Source: Enterococcus florum (GTDB lineage: Bacteria > Bacillota > Bacilli > Lactobacillales > Enterococcaceae). From it: a stretch of 64,000 bases of DNA. The DNA is taken from NCBI RefSeq assembly GCF_004309355.1, contig NZ_BJCC01000008.1, forward strand, positions 1 through 64,000. Reading direction: 5' to 3'. The number at the start of each line of letters is the position of its first letter. The first letter of the stretch is position 1. The notes under the pieces are model-generated. The model ran no database searches. It worked only from the letters and a program-made list of their open reading frames with translations, and was not told the DNA's origin. Shown here in pieces: positions 25,461-34,420 of the stretch. The position numbers and the translations under genes were made by a program.

Positions 25461-26010
25461 ATATACATTTCTGCTCGAAAATCCGACGGCTTTACGATCC
25501 CTTGCGATAGTGCAAGGGATTTTTTGTTCATAAAAATACAAGAATGAGAATTGTTTTCAATAAAATAAGAATAGGATTAAACTGAAAATGTTATTTAAAT
25601 CATATTCTCATGGCGTTTTAATATAACTATAGGGATTTCTGAAGGCATTTTTTGTCGAGAACAAAAAGTGTCTATTTGGCGTTGAATCTTCATTAATAGA
25701 GGGTTTTAATGAGAAAAAAGCGGATTTTTGCGGAAATGTCAAAAGAATTGTTTCATAATCATGAAATTTATAGTAAACTTATAAACGGGGTAAATAGGAA
25801 AAAAACATTTTTTTAATAAGTATCATTTAGAGAGCATTCTTATTTTAAGTTATTTTATCTTGTGTATCAAGAAGTGTTTTTTTTTGTGAAAGAGAGGACA
25901 GAGAGATTCTTTCTCTACTATCCAGCCTCGTACTATGAAAAGTGGTAAAAACAGGAGCGACTGTTTTTAATAAATGTCTGTAGCGAAAAAAAGCAAAGGA
26001 GTGAAGGATT
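25461..26010. other. intergenic region upstream of the prolidase
   Basis: About 550 bases with no gene. It holds a terminator for the ThrE genes (25497-25526, ATCCCTTGC / GCAAGGGAT plus Ts). TGAGAATTGTTTTCA (25545-25559) resembles a Fur-family 7-1-7 operator, without proof. The AT-rich remainder probably carries the promoter of the peptidase genes. Confidence 0.5.
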
Positions 26011-27087
26011 TTGAAGAAACAACGTGTCGAAAGAGTTATCGAAAAGATGAAGGAACAAGGTTATGGTCAACTGTTGGTATCTGATCCTGCAACGATTTTC
26101 TATTTAACAGGACGCTGGATCCATCCAGGTGAACGTTTATTGGTATTGGTGATTACTCCTGAGAACAAAAACACATTGATTGTCAACAAATTATTCCCGA
26201 TCGAAGAAGATTTGGGTGTAGAAAAAGTATTTATTGATGACACAGATGATGCGGTCGCAAAAGTTCTTGAATACGTGAAGACAGATGAAAAGATCGGTGT
26301 CGATAAATTCTGGCCGGCTAAATTCTTATTGCGTTTGTTGGAATTGATTCCCGATGCTAAATTGGGCAACGGTTCTGAAGTGACAGACGCGGTTCGGGCG
26401 ATCAAAGATGAAGAAGAAAAACAATTGATGCGTGATGCACAAGCGGACAACGAAATAGCAATCGATCGATTGAAAAAATTACTGCCGGAAGAATTGACAG
26501 AAGCAGAAATGGCCGACAGATTAGGCCAGATCTACAAAGAATTAGGCAACAGCGGCTTCTCCTTTGACCCGATCGTGGGCTATGGTGCCAATGCTGCCGA
26601 CCCTCACCATGAAACAGATGATTCCACAGTGAAGCCTGGCGACAGTGTTATCTTGGACATCGGCGGAGTGAAAAATTCTTATGCGTCTGACATGACCCGG
26701 ACCTTCTTCTACAAAGAAGTTTCTGACAAAGGTCGTGAAGTGTATGAAATCGTTAAAGAGGCTAACCAGCGGGCGATTGACATTGTAAAACCAGGTGTGA
26801 AATTGTCTGATGTAGACGCGGCTGCGCGTGATTACATCACAGAAAAGGGCTATGGCGAATACTTCACTCACCGTTTAGGACACTTTATTGGGATCGAATG
26901 CCATGAAGCAGGCGACGTTTCTGCAGCAAATGACAATGTGGCCGAAGTCGGGAATATCTTCTCGATCGAACCAGGGATCTACATTCCAGGAGAAGTCGGT
27001 GTGCGGATCGAAGATTTAGTGATCGTGACTGAAGACGGTTGTGAAAACCTGAACCATTATCCAAAAGACTTAGAAATCATCGGCTAA
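26011..27087 (+). CDS. pepQ: Xaa-Pro dipeptidase (prolidase, M24)
   Basis: 358 residues. M24 metal ligands are in ILDIGGVKNSYASDMTRT, HRLGHFIGIECHE, FSIEPGIYIPG and GVRIEDL. It hydrolyses Xaa-Pro dipeptides in the cytoplasm. The TTG start at 26011 is supported by AAAGGAGTGAAGG just upstream. It is paralogous to the enzyme at 22834. It leads a group with a proline iminopeptidase and a peptide transporter, which points to proline recovery from peptides. Confidence 0.87.
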   Translation: MKKQRVERVIEKMKEQGYGQLLVSDPATIFYLTGRWIHPGERLLVLVITPENKNTLIVNKLFPIEEDLGVEKVFIDDTDDAVAKVLEYVKTDEKIGVDKFWPAKFLLRLLELIPDAKLGNGSEVTDAVRAIKDEEEKQLMRDAQADNEIAIDRLKKLLPEELTEAEMADRLGQIYKELGNSGFSFDPIVGYGANAADPHHETDDSTVKPGDSVILDIGGVKNSYASDMTRTFFYKEVSDKGREVYEIVKEANQRAIDIVKPGVKLSDVDAAARDYITEKGYGEYFTHRLGHFIGIECHEAGDVSAANDNVAEVGNIFSIEPGIYIPGEVGVRIEDLVIVTEDGCENLNHYPKDLEIIG

Positions 27088-27094
27088 CAGATAT

Positions 27095-27129
27095 CTTCTT
27101 CGATCCGCCTTCAATGCGGATCGAAGAAG
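27095..27129 (+). other. 14-bp perfect hairpin between pepQ and the iminopeptidase gene
   Basis: CTTCTTCGATCCGC pairs completely with GCGGATCGAAGAAG over 7 bases, but no T-run follows. It may stabilise or process the mRNA rather than end it. Confidence 0.6.
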
Positions 27130-27191
27130 GATTAGTGGTTCCCAAGAACCAAGGAAATCAGACTCATTCATGAAAATTTAGGAGGATGAAG

Positions 27192-28073
27192 ATGAAAGTA
27201 GAAGAAGGCTACATGCCTTATTTAGGTCATCAAACGTATTACCGAATCGTCGGAGAAGAAGCTAACGGCAAAAAACCATTGATCTTGATGCACGGCGGAC
27301 CAGGATCGACCCACAATTATTTTGAAGTATTAGATGAAATGGCTGTCGATGGCCGCCAGTTGATTATGTACGATCAATTGGGTTGCGGAAAATCAGCGGT
27401 ACCTTCAGATCCTTCCCTTTGGACGAAGGAGACCTGGGTCAACGAATTGATCGCGTTGAGAGAACATTTAGGATTAGATGACGTTCATTTGCTGGGCCAA
27501 TCTTGGGGCGGCATGCTGGAAATCATTTATTTGTGTGATTATCAGCCAAAGGGAATCAAGAGTATGATTTTATCCAGCACTCTTTCTTCTGCCAGCCTTT
27601 GGGCACAGGAACAGCATCGCATGATCTCATTCATGTCCGAAGAAGATCAAGCGGCGATCGCCAAAGCCGAAGCAGAAAACAACTACGATGATCCTGCTTA
27701 TTTAGCAGCCAATGATCGTTTTATGGTACGCCACGCAGCGGCTGTGCCGACAGAGGACTCTCCTGAGCCTTTGCGTCGCAAGAAGGTGCCGGGAACAGAA
27801 AGCTATGTGACGGCTTGGGGACCAAACGAGTACATGCCGACAGGAACTCTGCAACCTTATGAATACACAGACAAATTGCCGTCGATTGATGTACCGACAC
27901 TGATCACCAGCGGCACCAACGATTTGTCTACGCCGCTGGTTTCTAAAACAATGTTTGATGCGATTCCAGGAGCAACATGGGAATTATTTGCCCACAGTCG
28001 CCATATGCCATTTGTTGAAGAACGCGAGAAATACATGGATCTATTAGAAACGTGGCTTTCTGCTCACGACTAA
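27192..28073 (+). CDS. pip: proline iminopeptidase (alpha/beta hydrolase, S33)
   Basis: 293 residues. The oxyanion motif HGGPGSTHNY and the nucleophile elbow GQSWGG (Ser) are present; the catalytic Asp (SGTNDLSTP) and His (HSRHMPF) follow at the C-terminal end. It removes N-terminal proline from peptides. The ATG at 27192 is preferred over 27186 because AGGAGG ends at 27185. It lies in line with pepQ and the POT transporter. Confidence 0.88.
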   Translation: MKVEEGYMPYLGHQTYYRIVGEEANGKKPLILMHGGPGSTHNYFEVLDEMAVDGRQLIMYDQLGCGKSAVPSDPSLWTKETWVNELIALREHLGLDDVHLLGQSWGGMLEIIYLCDYQPKGIKSMILSSTLSSASLWAQEQHRMISFMSEEDQAAIAKAEAENNYDDPAYLAANDRFMVRHAAAVPTEDSPEPLRRKKVPGTESYVTAWGPNEYMPTGTLQPYEYTDKLPSIDVPTLITSGTNDLSTPLVSKTMFDAIPGATWELFAHSRHMPFVEEREKYMDLLETWLSAHD

Positions 28074-28101
28074 AATATTTTTTTAAGAAAGAAGGAACAT
28101 C

Positions 28102-29457
28102 ATGGAAACAACTCCGGTTAAAAAGAAAAAACCTTTTGGCTTTTATGTCTGCGCATTAGGGTTTACCTTTGAGCGTATGGCATTTTATACTGCCAAATAT
28201 ATGCTGGCGATTTGGATTGCAACCAACGCAGCATCGGGTGGTTTAGGGATGACAAGTGCACAGGGAGTTCAAATCTCTGCTTGGTTTGTAGCAGCTACTT
28301 ATATCACACCAACATTTGGAGGCCTAATTGCCGATTATTGGCTAAGTCCACGAATATCTGTTGCGGCGGGGATGATTATGATGGGAGCTGGGTATGTGAT
28401 GACCTGGTTCGCGGATTCAATGGCTTTGGTTTGGGTAATGATTATTTTGGTCGCTGTCGGTACTGGATTATTCAAAGGAAATCTCTCAGGGGTAAACGCG
28501 CTATTATTTGATGATGAGAAAGAATTGAACGAGGCATTTTCTGTCCAGTATTCCTTTGTTAACATTGGTTCATTCTGTGGGACCACATTCTTGGTACTGT
28601 TGATTGATCCATTTGGATTTAACTTTGTATTCCTGATTTGTGGTATATTGCTGTTTATTGATGCATTATGGTTTATTTTCAACAGCCGTTCATTAGGTGA
28701 AGCAGGTAAGAAACCATTTAAGGTTGATCAACGTCAATTTGAATCTGCTGGTAAAAAGGTAGAGGGAGCAAATACAAAACTAACTTCTGGTGACTGGAAG
28801 CGGATCATCGCTATTATCTTGGTAACGTTGTTCTCGGTAGTTTTCTGGACGGTGTGGTATTTGGCTTATATGCCAGCATACTTCTACTTTGGGCACGGAG
28901 ATGGTGCAGGATTCTTAGAACGGGCAAACTGGCTAGTTGGAAGCTTCAAAGTACCAACTTCTTATTTTGATTCTATGAATGCTTTGACTTGTATTATTTT
29001 AGGTCCTGTTTTAGGACGTTTGTGGACTAAATTGGCCAAACGCCCTCAAGGAGATATGAGTATGTTCAAGAAAACTGCACTAGGAATGATCCTAGTGGGT
29101 ATTTCTTATGTGGCAATGGTCGTTGCGGACATGGTCGGTCAAGGAAGTACATCAATTATCTGGTTAGTATTGGTCAGCATACTTATGTCAGTTGGTGAAA
29201 TGATCTTCTCTCCTTTAGGAAACTCATTTATTGCAAAACTGGCACCAGCGAAACTAATGGGATTACTATTAGGCGTCTGGACAATCGCAGTATTTTTCTC
29301 TCAAATGATTTATCCAGTCATTTATGCGTTGCTAGAAACTGATGTTCCAGGAGATTTCCAAATGGGCTATGGTGTACTAGCCGCAGTCGTTATCGCTTTA
29401 GGATTGATTCTATGGTTCGGCAGCAAGTCGTTGGATAAATTGGAGACAGCCGAATAA
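28102..29457 (+). CDS. di-/tripeptide:proton symporter (POT family)
   Basis: 451 residues with about 12-14 helices. The POT signature region lies in FTFERMAFYTAKYMLAIW (an ExxERxxxY variant: E-R-M-A-F-Y) and in GTGLFKGNLSGVNALLFDD. It brings in di- and tripeptides with protons. It directly follows prolidase and proline iminopeptidase, so Pro-containing peptides are likely cargo. A terminator follows. Confidence 0.85.
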   Translation: METTPVKKKKPFGFYVCALGFTFERMAFYTAKYMLAIWIATNAASGGLGMTSAQGVQISAWFVAATYITPTFGGLIADYWLSPRISVAAGMIMMGAGYVMTWFADSMALVWVMIILVAVGTGLFKGNLSGVNALLFDDEKELNEAFSVQYSFVNIGSFCGTTFLVLLIDPFGFNFVFLICGILLFIDALWFIFNSRSLGEAGKKPFKVDQRQFESAGKKVEGANTKLTSGDWKRIIAIILVTLFSVVFWTVWYLAYMPAYFYFGHGDGAGFLERANWLVGSFKVPTSYFDSMNALTCIILGPVLGRLWTKLAKRPQGDMSMFKKTALGMILVGISYVAMVVADMVGQGSTSIIWLVLVSILMSVGEMIFSPLGNSFIAKLAPAKLMGLLLGVWTIAVFFSQMIYPVIYALLETDVPGDFQMGYGVLAAVVIALGLILWFGSKSLDKLETAE

Positions 29458-29466
29458 GTATTTTGC

Positions 29467-29498
29467 TAAAAACCAATCTCTTCGGAGGTTGGTTTTTT
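29467..29498 (+). terminator. terminator after the peptide transporter
   Basis: AAAACCAATCTC, TTCG, GAGGTTGGTTTT: a stable tetraloop hairpin followed by Ts. Confidence 0.88.
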
Positions 29499-29508
29499 GT
29501 CTCAAAAA

Positions 29509-30239
29509 TGCAAAAAATCAGCTCCTTAATCAGGTATACTGAAAGAATCAAAATAAAGAAGGAGAAGATTGATTCGCTGAAGGTTCGTTCACGAAAAGCC
29601 CAAGCCAACTCGGTGTGGCTGTTGTATTTCTGCTCTTTTTTTCTTAACTACATTCAAGGATTGCTTTATTTGACTCAGCTTCCGATTGTTTGGATCAAAA
29701 CGATTGGAATAGTGGTTCCATTGTTTGATCTGTTGTTCGTGGGAGGCCTGTTGTTTTATTTCCGGGAACCCGTGTCTGCTATTGGACTAAAAAGAGAGCA
29801 GCTGGCTCAAAGTTTTTGTATAGGGGCCATTGGCGGTCTGATACTACTGCTTGGTGTTTCTTTTTATGAAGCAAGTCATCTGCAAAAAGTAAACCCAGTC
29901 TTGGGATCGATCGGAGTACATAGTCTGGTCTTGTTTATTATTGGGGTGGTCTCAGAAGAGGTCTCGTTTCGAGGCTATATCGAACCAAGAGTGAGCGCTG
30001 CTTTTCATAGTGAAGGAGCTGGTATTGTCATTACCGGTCTGATGTTTGTGCTGAGCCATTATCCAGTGAAGTGGGCTGTCAGCGGGTTTTCTTTGTGGAC
30101 GTTGGAAGGTTCTTATGTCGTTGTGCTGTTCCTGCTGCATCTTTTTTGTTCAGCGGTCTATCGGAAAACGGGTTGCTTGTATGGGGCGATTTTGCTGCAT
30201 TTGCTCTATAACGTGGGTTCAGCAGTACTGATCCTTTGA
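29509..30239 (+). CDS. CPBP-family intramembrane metalloprotease
   Basis: About 243 residues with seven or so helices. The CPBP motif EEVSFRGYIEPR (paired glutamates and arginine) and the second histidine motif LSHYP are visible. Family members process membrane proteins or protect against bacteriocins; the substrate is unknown. The start is uncertain. ATG 29509 has no good ribosome site, while AAGGAG at 29561-29566 would fit a rarer downstream start. Confidence 0.7.
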
Positions 30240-30301
30240 TTTATAAACGAAACAAAGCTTTTGCATTGTGGGAAGGCTCCATTTACAATTCGTTTATAAA
30301 T
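30239..30301. repeat. 13-bp perfect inverted repeat with a 37-bp spacer
   Basis: ATTTATAAACGAA at 30239-30251 and its complement at 30289-30301. The spacer includes TTGCATTGTGG and CCATTTACAA, partly complementary. It could be a regulator site, a weak terminator, or a remnant of a small mobile element. Confidence 0.5.
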
Positions 30302-30887
30302 GAGAGGTAGTATAACAACAAACAACCTTACCCCTTTTGCATTTTTATCGCCTTTCCTGACGGCTACTCACCGGCAGGTCTTTTTTGTTTAAGCTTATTG
30401 GCCAATAAAGAAAAAATCGATCTAGTTGAACAAAGTTATTTTCGTTTATTATGTGAATCAATATACATATATATTGCATTGATTGATTCTTAAACAAACG
30501 ATCAGCCGTCCTTATAGAAAGGCAGTTTTCCCAAACACCTTCCTTGTAAAAATAACATATATAAGGTCGAGTGTCGACAATCAAAAATAACTAAATTAGA
30601 ATTCGAGTAGAATTGAATTAGAAAAAACTTTATTCTGTTTTATTTGACTTATCATTGTGATATTGCGATTGGAACCGTTTTTTATACATGGGGTTATTTA
30701 TTAATTCACAAATTTTAAAAAGACTAAAAAAAAGCTTGTGATAGCAGGGTTAGATTCGCGAAAAATATCAATTAAATAGCGAAAGAACCTTTTATAACTA
30801 ACATGAATATGATATGATTTAAACGAACTAAGGGCGGCTGATTTGCTCAAGTTCGAACAAGTATAGATGCAGGGGAGGTGAAATGAA
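30302..30887. promoter_or_regulatory. leader and promoter region of the prd operon
   Basis: No gene is seen. A hairpin near 30358-30390 (CCTGACGGCTACTCACCGGCAGG, loop of 9) has a following T-run. An extended -10 box (TGATATGAT, 30810-30818) lies 70 bases before prdC; no good -35 and no sigma-54 -24/-12 site were found. The region is about 590 bases, long for a simple promoter, so regulation is likely. Confidence 0.45.
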
Positions 30888-32177
30888 TTGACACAAATTC
30901 TTATACCATTGAAGCAACATGTCGGCGCTCCGTGCAGAGGAGTCGTCAAAGCAGGAGAAGATGTCAAACGAGGCCAATTGATTGCGGAACCAAATGGTTT
31001 AGGGGCAAAAATTCATGCGAGTTTTTCTGGAAAAGTGGTTGATGTGAGTGAAGAAAATGTTGTTTTGACAATTGACGAAGAACAAGATTTTTCAAGCTAT
31101 GTTCCGATTCCGGAAACAGAGTCGATGGAACAGGCAGTTGAAGAAGCAGGAGTCGTAGGAGCCGGCGGGGCTGGATTCCCAACTTTCTTGAAATTGGCTT
31201 GTGAAATCCCTAACGGTATGTTTATTGCAAACGGTGCTGAGTGCGAGGCTTTATTGGCTCATAATGTGAAACAAATGAGCGAGCAGATTGATCAATTGAT
31301 TCGCGGTGTGAAATACTGCATGGAGATGACGAAAGCACCAAAGGGTGTGATCGCTGTTAAAGGCAAACACCGTCAGTTAGTGATGCGCTTGATCAAGGCG
31401 ACGGAAGCCGAAAAGGCGATTTCGGTTTATCAATTGCCGGATATTTATCCAGCAGGCGATGAACGAATGATCATTCGGGAAGTTATGGAGATCGTTTTAG
31501 AACCAGGTCAGATCCCAACAGAAGTGGGAGCGGTCGTAGACAACGTAGAAACGATCAAACGAATTGTTGAAGCGATTGAAGACCGTAAACCATTTATTGA
31601 CAAGGATTTGACCGTTTCAGGACGGGTCAAGCAAAAAGAAACGGTGTTTGTGGATGTACCGATCGGAACGCCGGTCAAAACATTGATCAACAATGTTGGC
31701 GGCTACGTGGAGCCTCACGGGGAGATCGTGATTGGCGGACCAATGACTGGTCGCAGCGGTGAAGAAACGACACCGATTACAAAAACCAGCGGCGGTGTAC
31801 TCGTTGCCATGCCGTTTCCACAGGAAAAACGTAAAGTCGGTTTATTGATTTGTGAATGCGGCGGCTCAGCAGAACGAATGACTGAGATCGTCAACAACAT
31901 GGGTGCAGAAGTCGTGGCGTCCGAACGTTGCAAACGAATGGTAGAAGTAAATGGAAGATATAGGTGTGCCTTGCCAGGTATATGTCCAGGTCAAGCGAAA
32001 ACAGTCATGTCCTTGAAGAAACAAGGCGCTGAAGTCGTTATGACCGGATCCTGTTCTGATTGAACAAACACCGTCATGGGTGTAGCTCCTAGGTTAGGAG
32101 TTCCGGTTTATCATCATACAGATCACGTACTGCGAGCAGACGGGCACAGACTATATCGTAAATTACCGACAAATTAA
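30888..32177 (+). CDS. prdC: PrdC, selenoprotein electron-transfer protein of proline reductase (UGA at 32061 read as Sec)
   Basis: The frame from TTG 30888 (ribosome site GGGGAGGTG) runs 391 codons to a TGA at 32061-32063. It then stays open for 37 more codons to TAA at 32175. The tail reads TNTVMGVAPRLGVPVYHHTD..., matching the C-terminus I recall for clostridial PrdC. The product is 429 residues with Sec392 in a CSDU (CxxU) redox motif. It resembles RnfC (biotin-carrier-like N-terminus, GAGGAGFPT nucleotide loop near residue 90). PrdC is thought to pass electrons to the reductase. A single TGA stop would truncate it to 391 residues. Confidence 0.87.
32064..32104 (+). promoter_or_regulatory. 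candidate bacterial SECIS region of prdC
   Basis: After the UGA, ACACC/GGGTGT forms a first small hairpin, and AGCTCCTA, GGT, TAGGAGTT forms an 8-bp stem (one G-T pair) at 32084-32102. Position, about 20 bases past the codon, fits a SelB-recognised hairpin; no SelB-binding test is possible from sequence. Confidence 0.5.
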
Positions 32178-32204
32178 GAAAAAAATCTTAGGAGGAATTA
32201 ACGA

Positions 32205-34097
32205 ATGTCTATTACAGCAGAAACTGCGAAAGAACATGCAAAAGATCCTGCAGTATTATGTTGCCGTGCCGAAGCAGGCAAAGTGATCGCACCAGATGAT
32301 TTAGAAGATCCAGCGATCTTTGAAGATTTGGAGGATTCAGGGCTGTTAGAAATCCCTGAAAATGCGTTAACAATCGAACAAGTACTTGGTACTACGTTAA
32401 AGGAAACCACAGATGCGTTGATTCCTTTAACAAGAGAGATTCTTGATGGGGTGAAAGAAGTGGAAGCAGCGCCAGCACCAGAAGCGGCTGAAGAACCAGC
32501 TGCACCTGCACCGTCTGAACCTGTTCACCCAGCAGCACCAGCAGTACCGTTTGCTGGAGGAACCATCAAGATCCACATTGCGGAAGGAAAAGGCATTGAC
32601 TTAGAAGTCCCTATGTCAGTTGCTGGATCAATGGGCGTGGCAGCACCGCCTGCACCTGCGCCAGTTGCACCAGAACAAGCAGCCGCTCCTGCACCGCAGG
32701 CACCAGCTGCGGAGGCAGAGGTAAAAGAAAAAGTTATTCGTTCCGTTCGTCGTGACTACTTAAAAATCGACAAGGTAGAGTTTGGCGAAGAAACGAAAAT
32801 TGAAGGAACCACCTTAATCTTACGTAAGATGGAAGAGATTTGTGCCGAAGCCGTTGAGCTAGAAGAACTCGTGGAAAGCATGACCTTTGAAATCATTACG
32901 CCAGATCGTTACAACGAATACAGCGAAACCATCATGGACGTTCAACCGATTGCCGCAAAAGCAGAAGGCGAAATCGGCCATGGGGTAACGCGAGTATTAG
33001 ACGGTGTAGTATTGGTGGTCACAGGAACAGACGCAAATGGTGTTCAAATCGGCGAATTCGGTTCATCTGAAGGCGAATTGGATCGCAACATCATGTGGGG
33101 ACGTCCTGGTGCACCAGAAAAAGGCGAAATCTTCATCAAAACACAAGTAACGATTAAAGAAGGCGCCAATATGGAACGTCCAGGTCCATTGGCGGCTCAT
33201 AAAGCGTCGGATTATATTACCCAAGAGATTCGCGAAGCCATTAAGAAAGCAGACGAAGCGTTGGTTAGTGAGTCAGAAGAAATCGTGCAAAAACGCCGTT
33301 TCGGCAACAAGCGTGTCTTGATCGTGAAAGAGATTATGGGTCAAGGGGCGATGCACGATAACTTGATTATGCCGGTTGAACCAGTCGGTACCCTTGGTGC
33401 AAAACCAAACGTTGACCTGGGCAACCTGCCAATCATGTTGGCACCAACAGAAGTATTAGATGGCGGGATCCATGCATTAACCTGTATTGGACCAGCATCA
33501 AAAGAAACGTCTCGTCATTACTGGAGAGAGCCATTGGTGATGGAAGCCATGGAAGATCCAGAAATTGATTTAGTAGGTGTGATGTTTGTGGGTTCACCGC
33601 AAGCAAATACCGAAAAATACTATGTGTCCAAACGTCTAGGAATGACGATTGAAGCCATGGATATTGACGGCGCGATTGTTACCACTGAAGGCTTCGGGAA
33701 TAACCATATTGACTTTGCGTCACATATCGAAGAAATCGGTAAACGCGGCGTGAAGGTTGTGGGTGATTCTTACTCAGCCGTTCAAGGGGCGCTAGTTGTC
33801 GGAAACCCAGAAATGGGCGCAATGGTGGATAACAACAAATCAAAACAAGGGATCGAAAATGAAATCTTGTCGAACAATACGTTGTGTAAAGAAGATGCCA
33901 TTCGCGACTTGGCTATGTTGAAAACACTGATGGGCGGCGGCGAAATCAAAGCGGCTGAACGCAAGTGGAATCCAAATGTGAAGCTAAACAATATTGAAAT
34001 CATTGAAAAGACTACCGGTAAGAAAGTAGACCTGGTGGACAATGAACAAATTTTACCTAAGAGCAAAAAACGTCAAGAGATTTACGAAAAAGACTAG
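32205..34097 (+). CDS. prdA: D-proline reductase proprotein PrdA (pyruvoyl-forming)
   Basis: 630 residues. The proprotein is cleaved at Thr426-Cys427 in HALTCIGPASKETSR; the cysteine becomes the pyruvoyl group that binds D-proline. The N-terminal fragment becomes the larger subunit and the C-terminal 200 residues the pyruvoyl subunit. Residues about 90-185 hold two Ala/Pro-rich linkers around GGTIKIHIAEGKGIDLEVP. With PrdB it reduces D-proline to 5-aminovalerate, an energy-yielding electron sink. Ribosome site TAGGAGGAA; 27 bases after prdC. Confidence 0.93.
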   Translation: MSITAETAKEHAKDPAVLCCRAEAGKVIAPDDLEDPAIFEDLEDSGLLEIPENALTIEQVLGTTLKETTDALIPLTREILDGVKEVEAAPAPEAAEEPAAPAPSEPVHPAAPAVPFAGGTIKIHIAEGKGIDLEVPMSVAGSMGVAAPPAPAPVAPEQAAAPAPQAPAAEAEVKEKVIRSVRRDYLKIDKVEFGEETKIEGTTLILRKMEEICAEAVELEELVESMTFEIITPDRYNEYSETIMDVQPIAAKAEGEIGHGVTRVLDGVVLVVTGTDANGVQIGEFGSSEGELDRNIMWGRPGAPEKGEIFIKTQVTIKEGANMERPGPLAAHKASDYITQEIREAIKKADEALVSESEEIVQKRRFGNKRVLIVKEIMGQGAMHDNLIMPVEPVGTLGAKPNVDLGNLPIMLAPTEVLDGGIHALTCIGPASKETSRHYWREPLVMEAMEDPEIDLVGVMFVGSPQANTEKYYVSKRLGMTIEAMDIDGAIVTTEGFGNNHIDFASHIEEIGKRGVKVVGDSYSAVQGALVVGNPEMGAMVDNNKSKQGIENEILSNNTLCKEDAIRDLAMLKTLMGGGEIKAAERKWNPNVKLNNIEIIEKTTGKKVDLVDNEQILPKSKKRQEIYEKD

Positions 34098-34117
34098 ATT
34101 TAGGTGACGAAAAAATT

Positions 34118-34417
34118 ATGGACAGACTCAAATACATTTCAACGGAACAAATGTTTGAGGGAATTATTGTTGAGCTTCACGATGCAAGCGTAACAATCGA
34201 TATCAAAGGACGTTTGGGTCAATTAAAAATTCCTCGACGAATGATCATATCTGAATACGATTTAGCCATTGGTCAGGAAGTCGGATTTTTAATGACCTAT
34301 CCAGAGGTTTTGGAAGAGGAACCAAACGATCATTATGTTCAGGCGATCAAAGAGCATGAACGACGTCGTTTGGAAAATCAGAAAAACCGCGAGCAGACAC
34401 ACAGAGAGGAGAATTAA
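34118..34417 (+). CDS. small conserved protein of proline reductase clusters (CBO2463/CBO2479-type)
   Basis: 99 residues with an S1/OB-like beta-barrel pattern (GIIVELHDASVTIDIKGRLGQLKIP) and a highly charged C-terminal helix ending RREENQ-like residues (EHERRRLENQKNREQTHREEN, in part). I recall this small domain between prdA and prdB in clostridia under a CBO2463/CBO2479 label; this is memory, not a search. It may help assembly or Sec insertion. Tight spacing: 20 bases after prdA, 3 before prdB. Confidence 0.7.
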   Translation: MDRLKYISTEQMFEGIIVELHDASVTIDIKGRLGQLKIPRRMIISEYDLAIGQEVGFLMTYPEVLEEEPNDHYVQAIKEHERRRLENQKNREQTHREEN

Positions 34418-34420
34418 CAC

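Noticed and set aside
30810-30818. Sigma-54 promoter for prd
   Set aside because: No TGGCAC-N5-TTGC-type element was seen; an extended -10 box is a simpler reading.
32061-32177. Truncated PrdC caused by a nonsense mutation
   Set aside because: The codon sits in a CxxU motif at a conserved position, the tail stays open and protein-like, and the Sec machinery is present.
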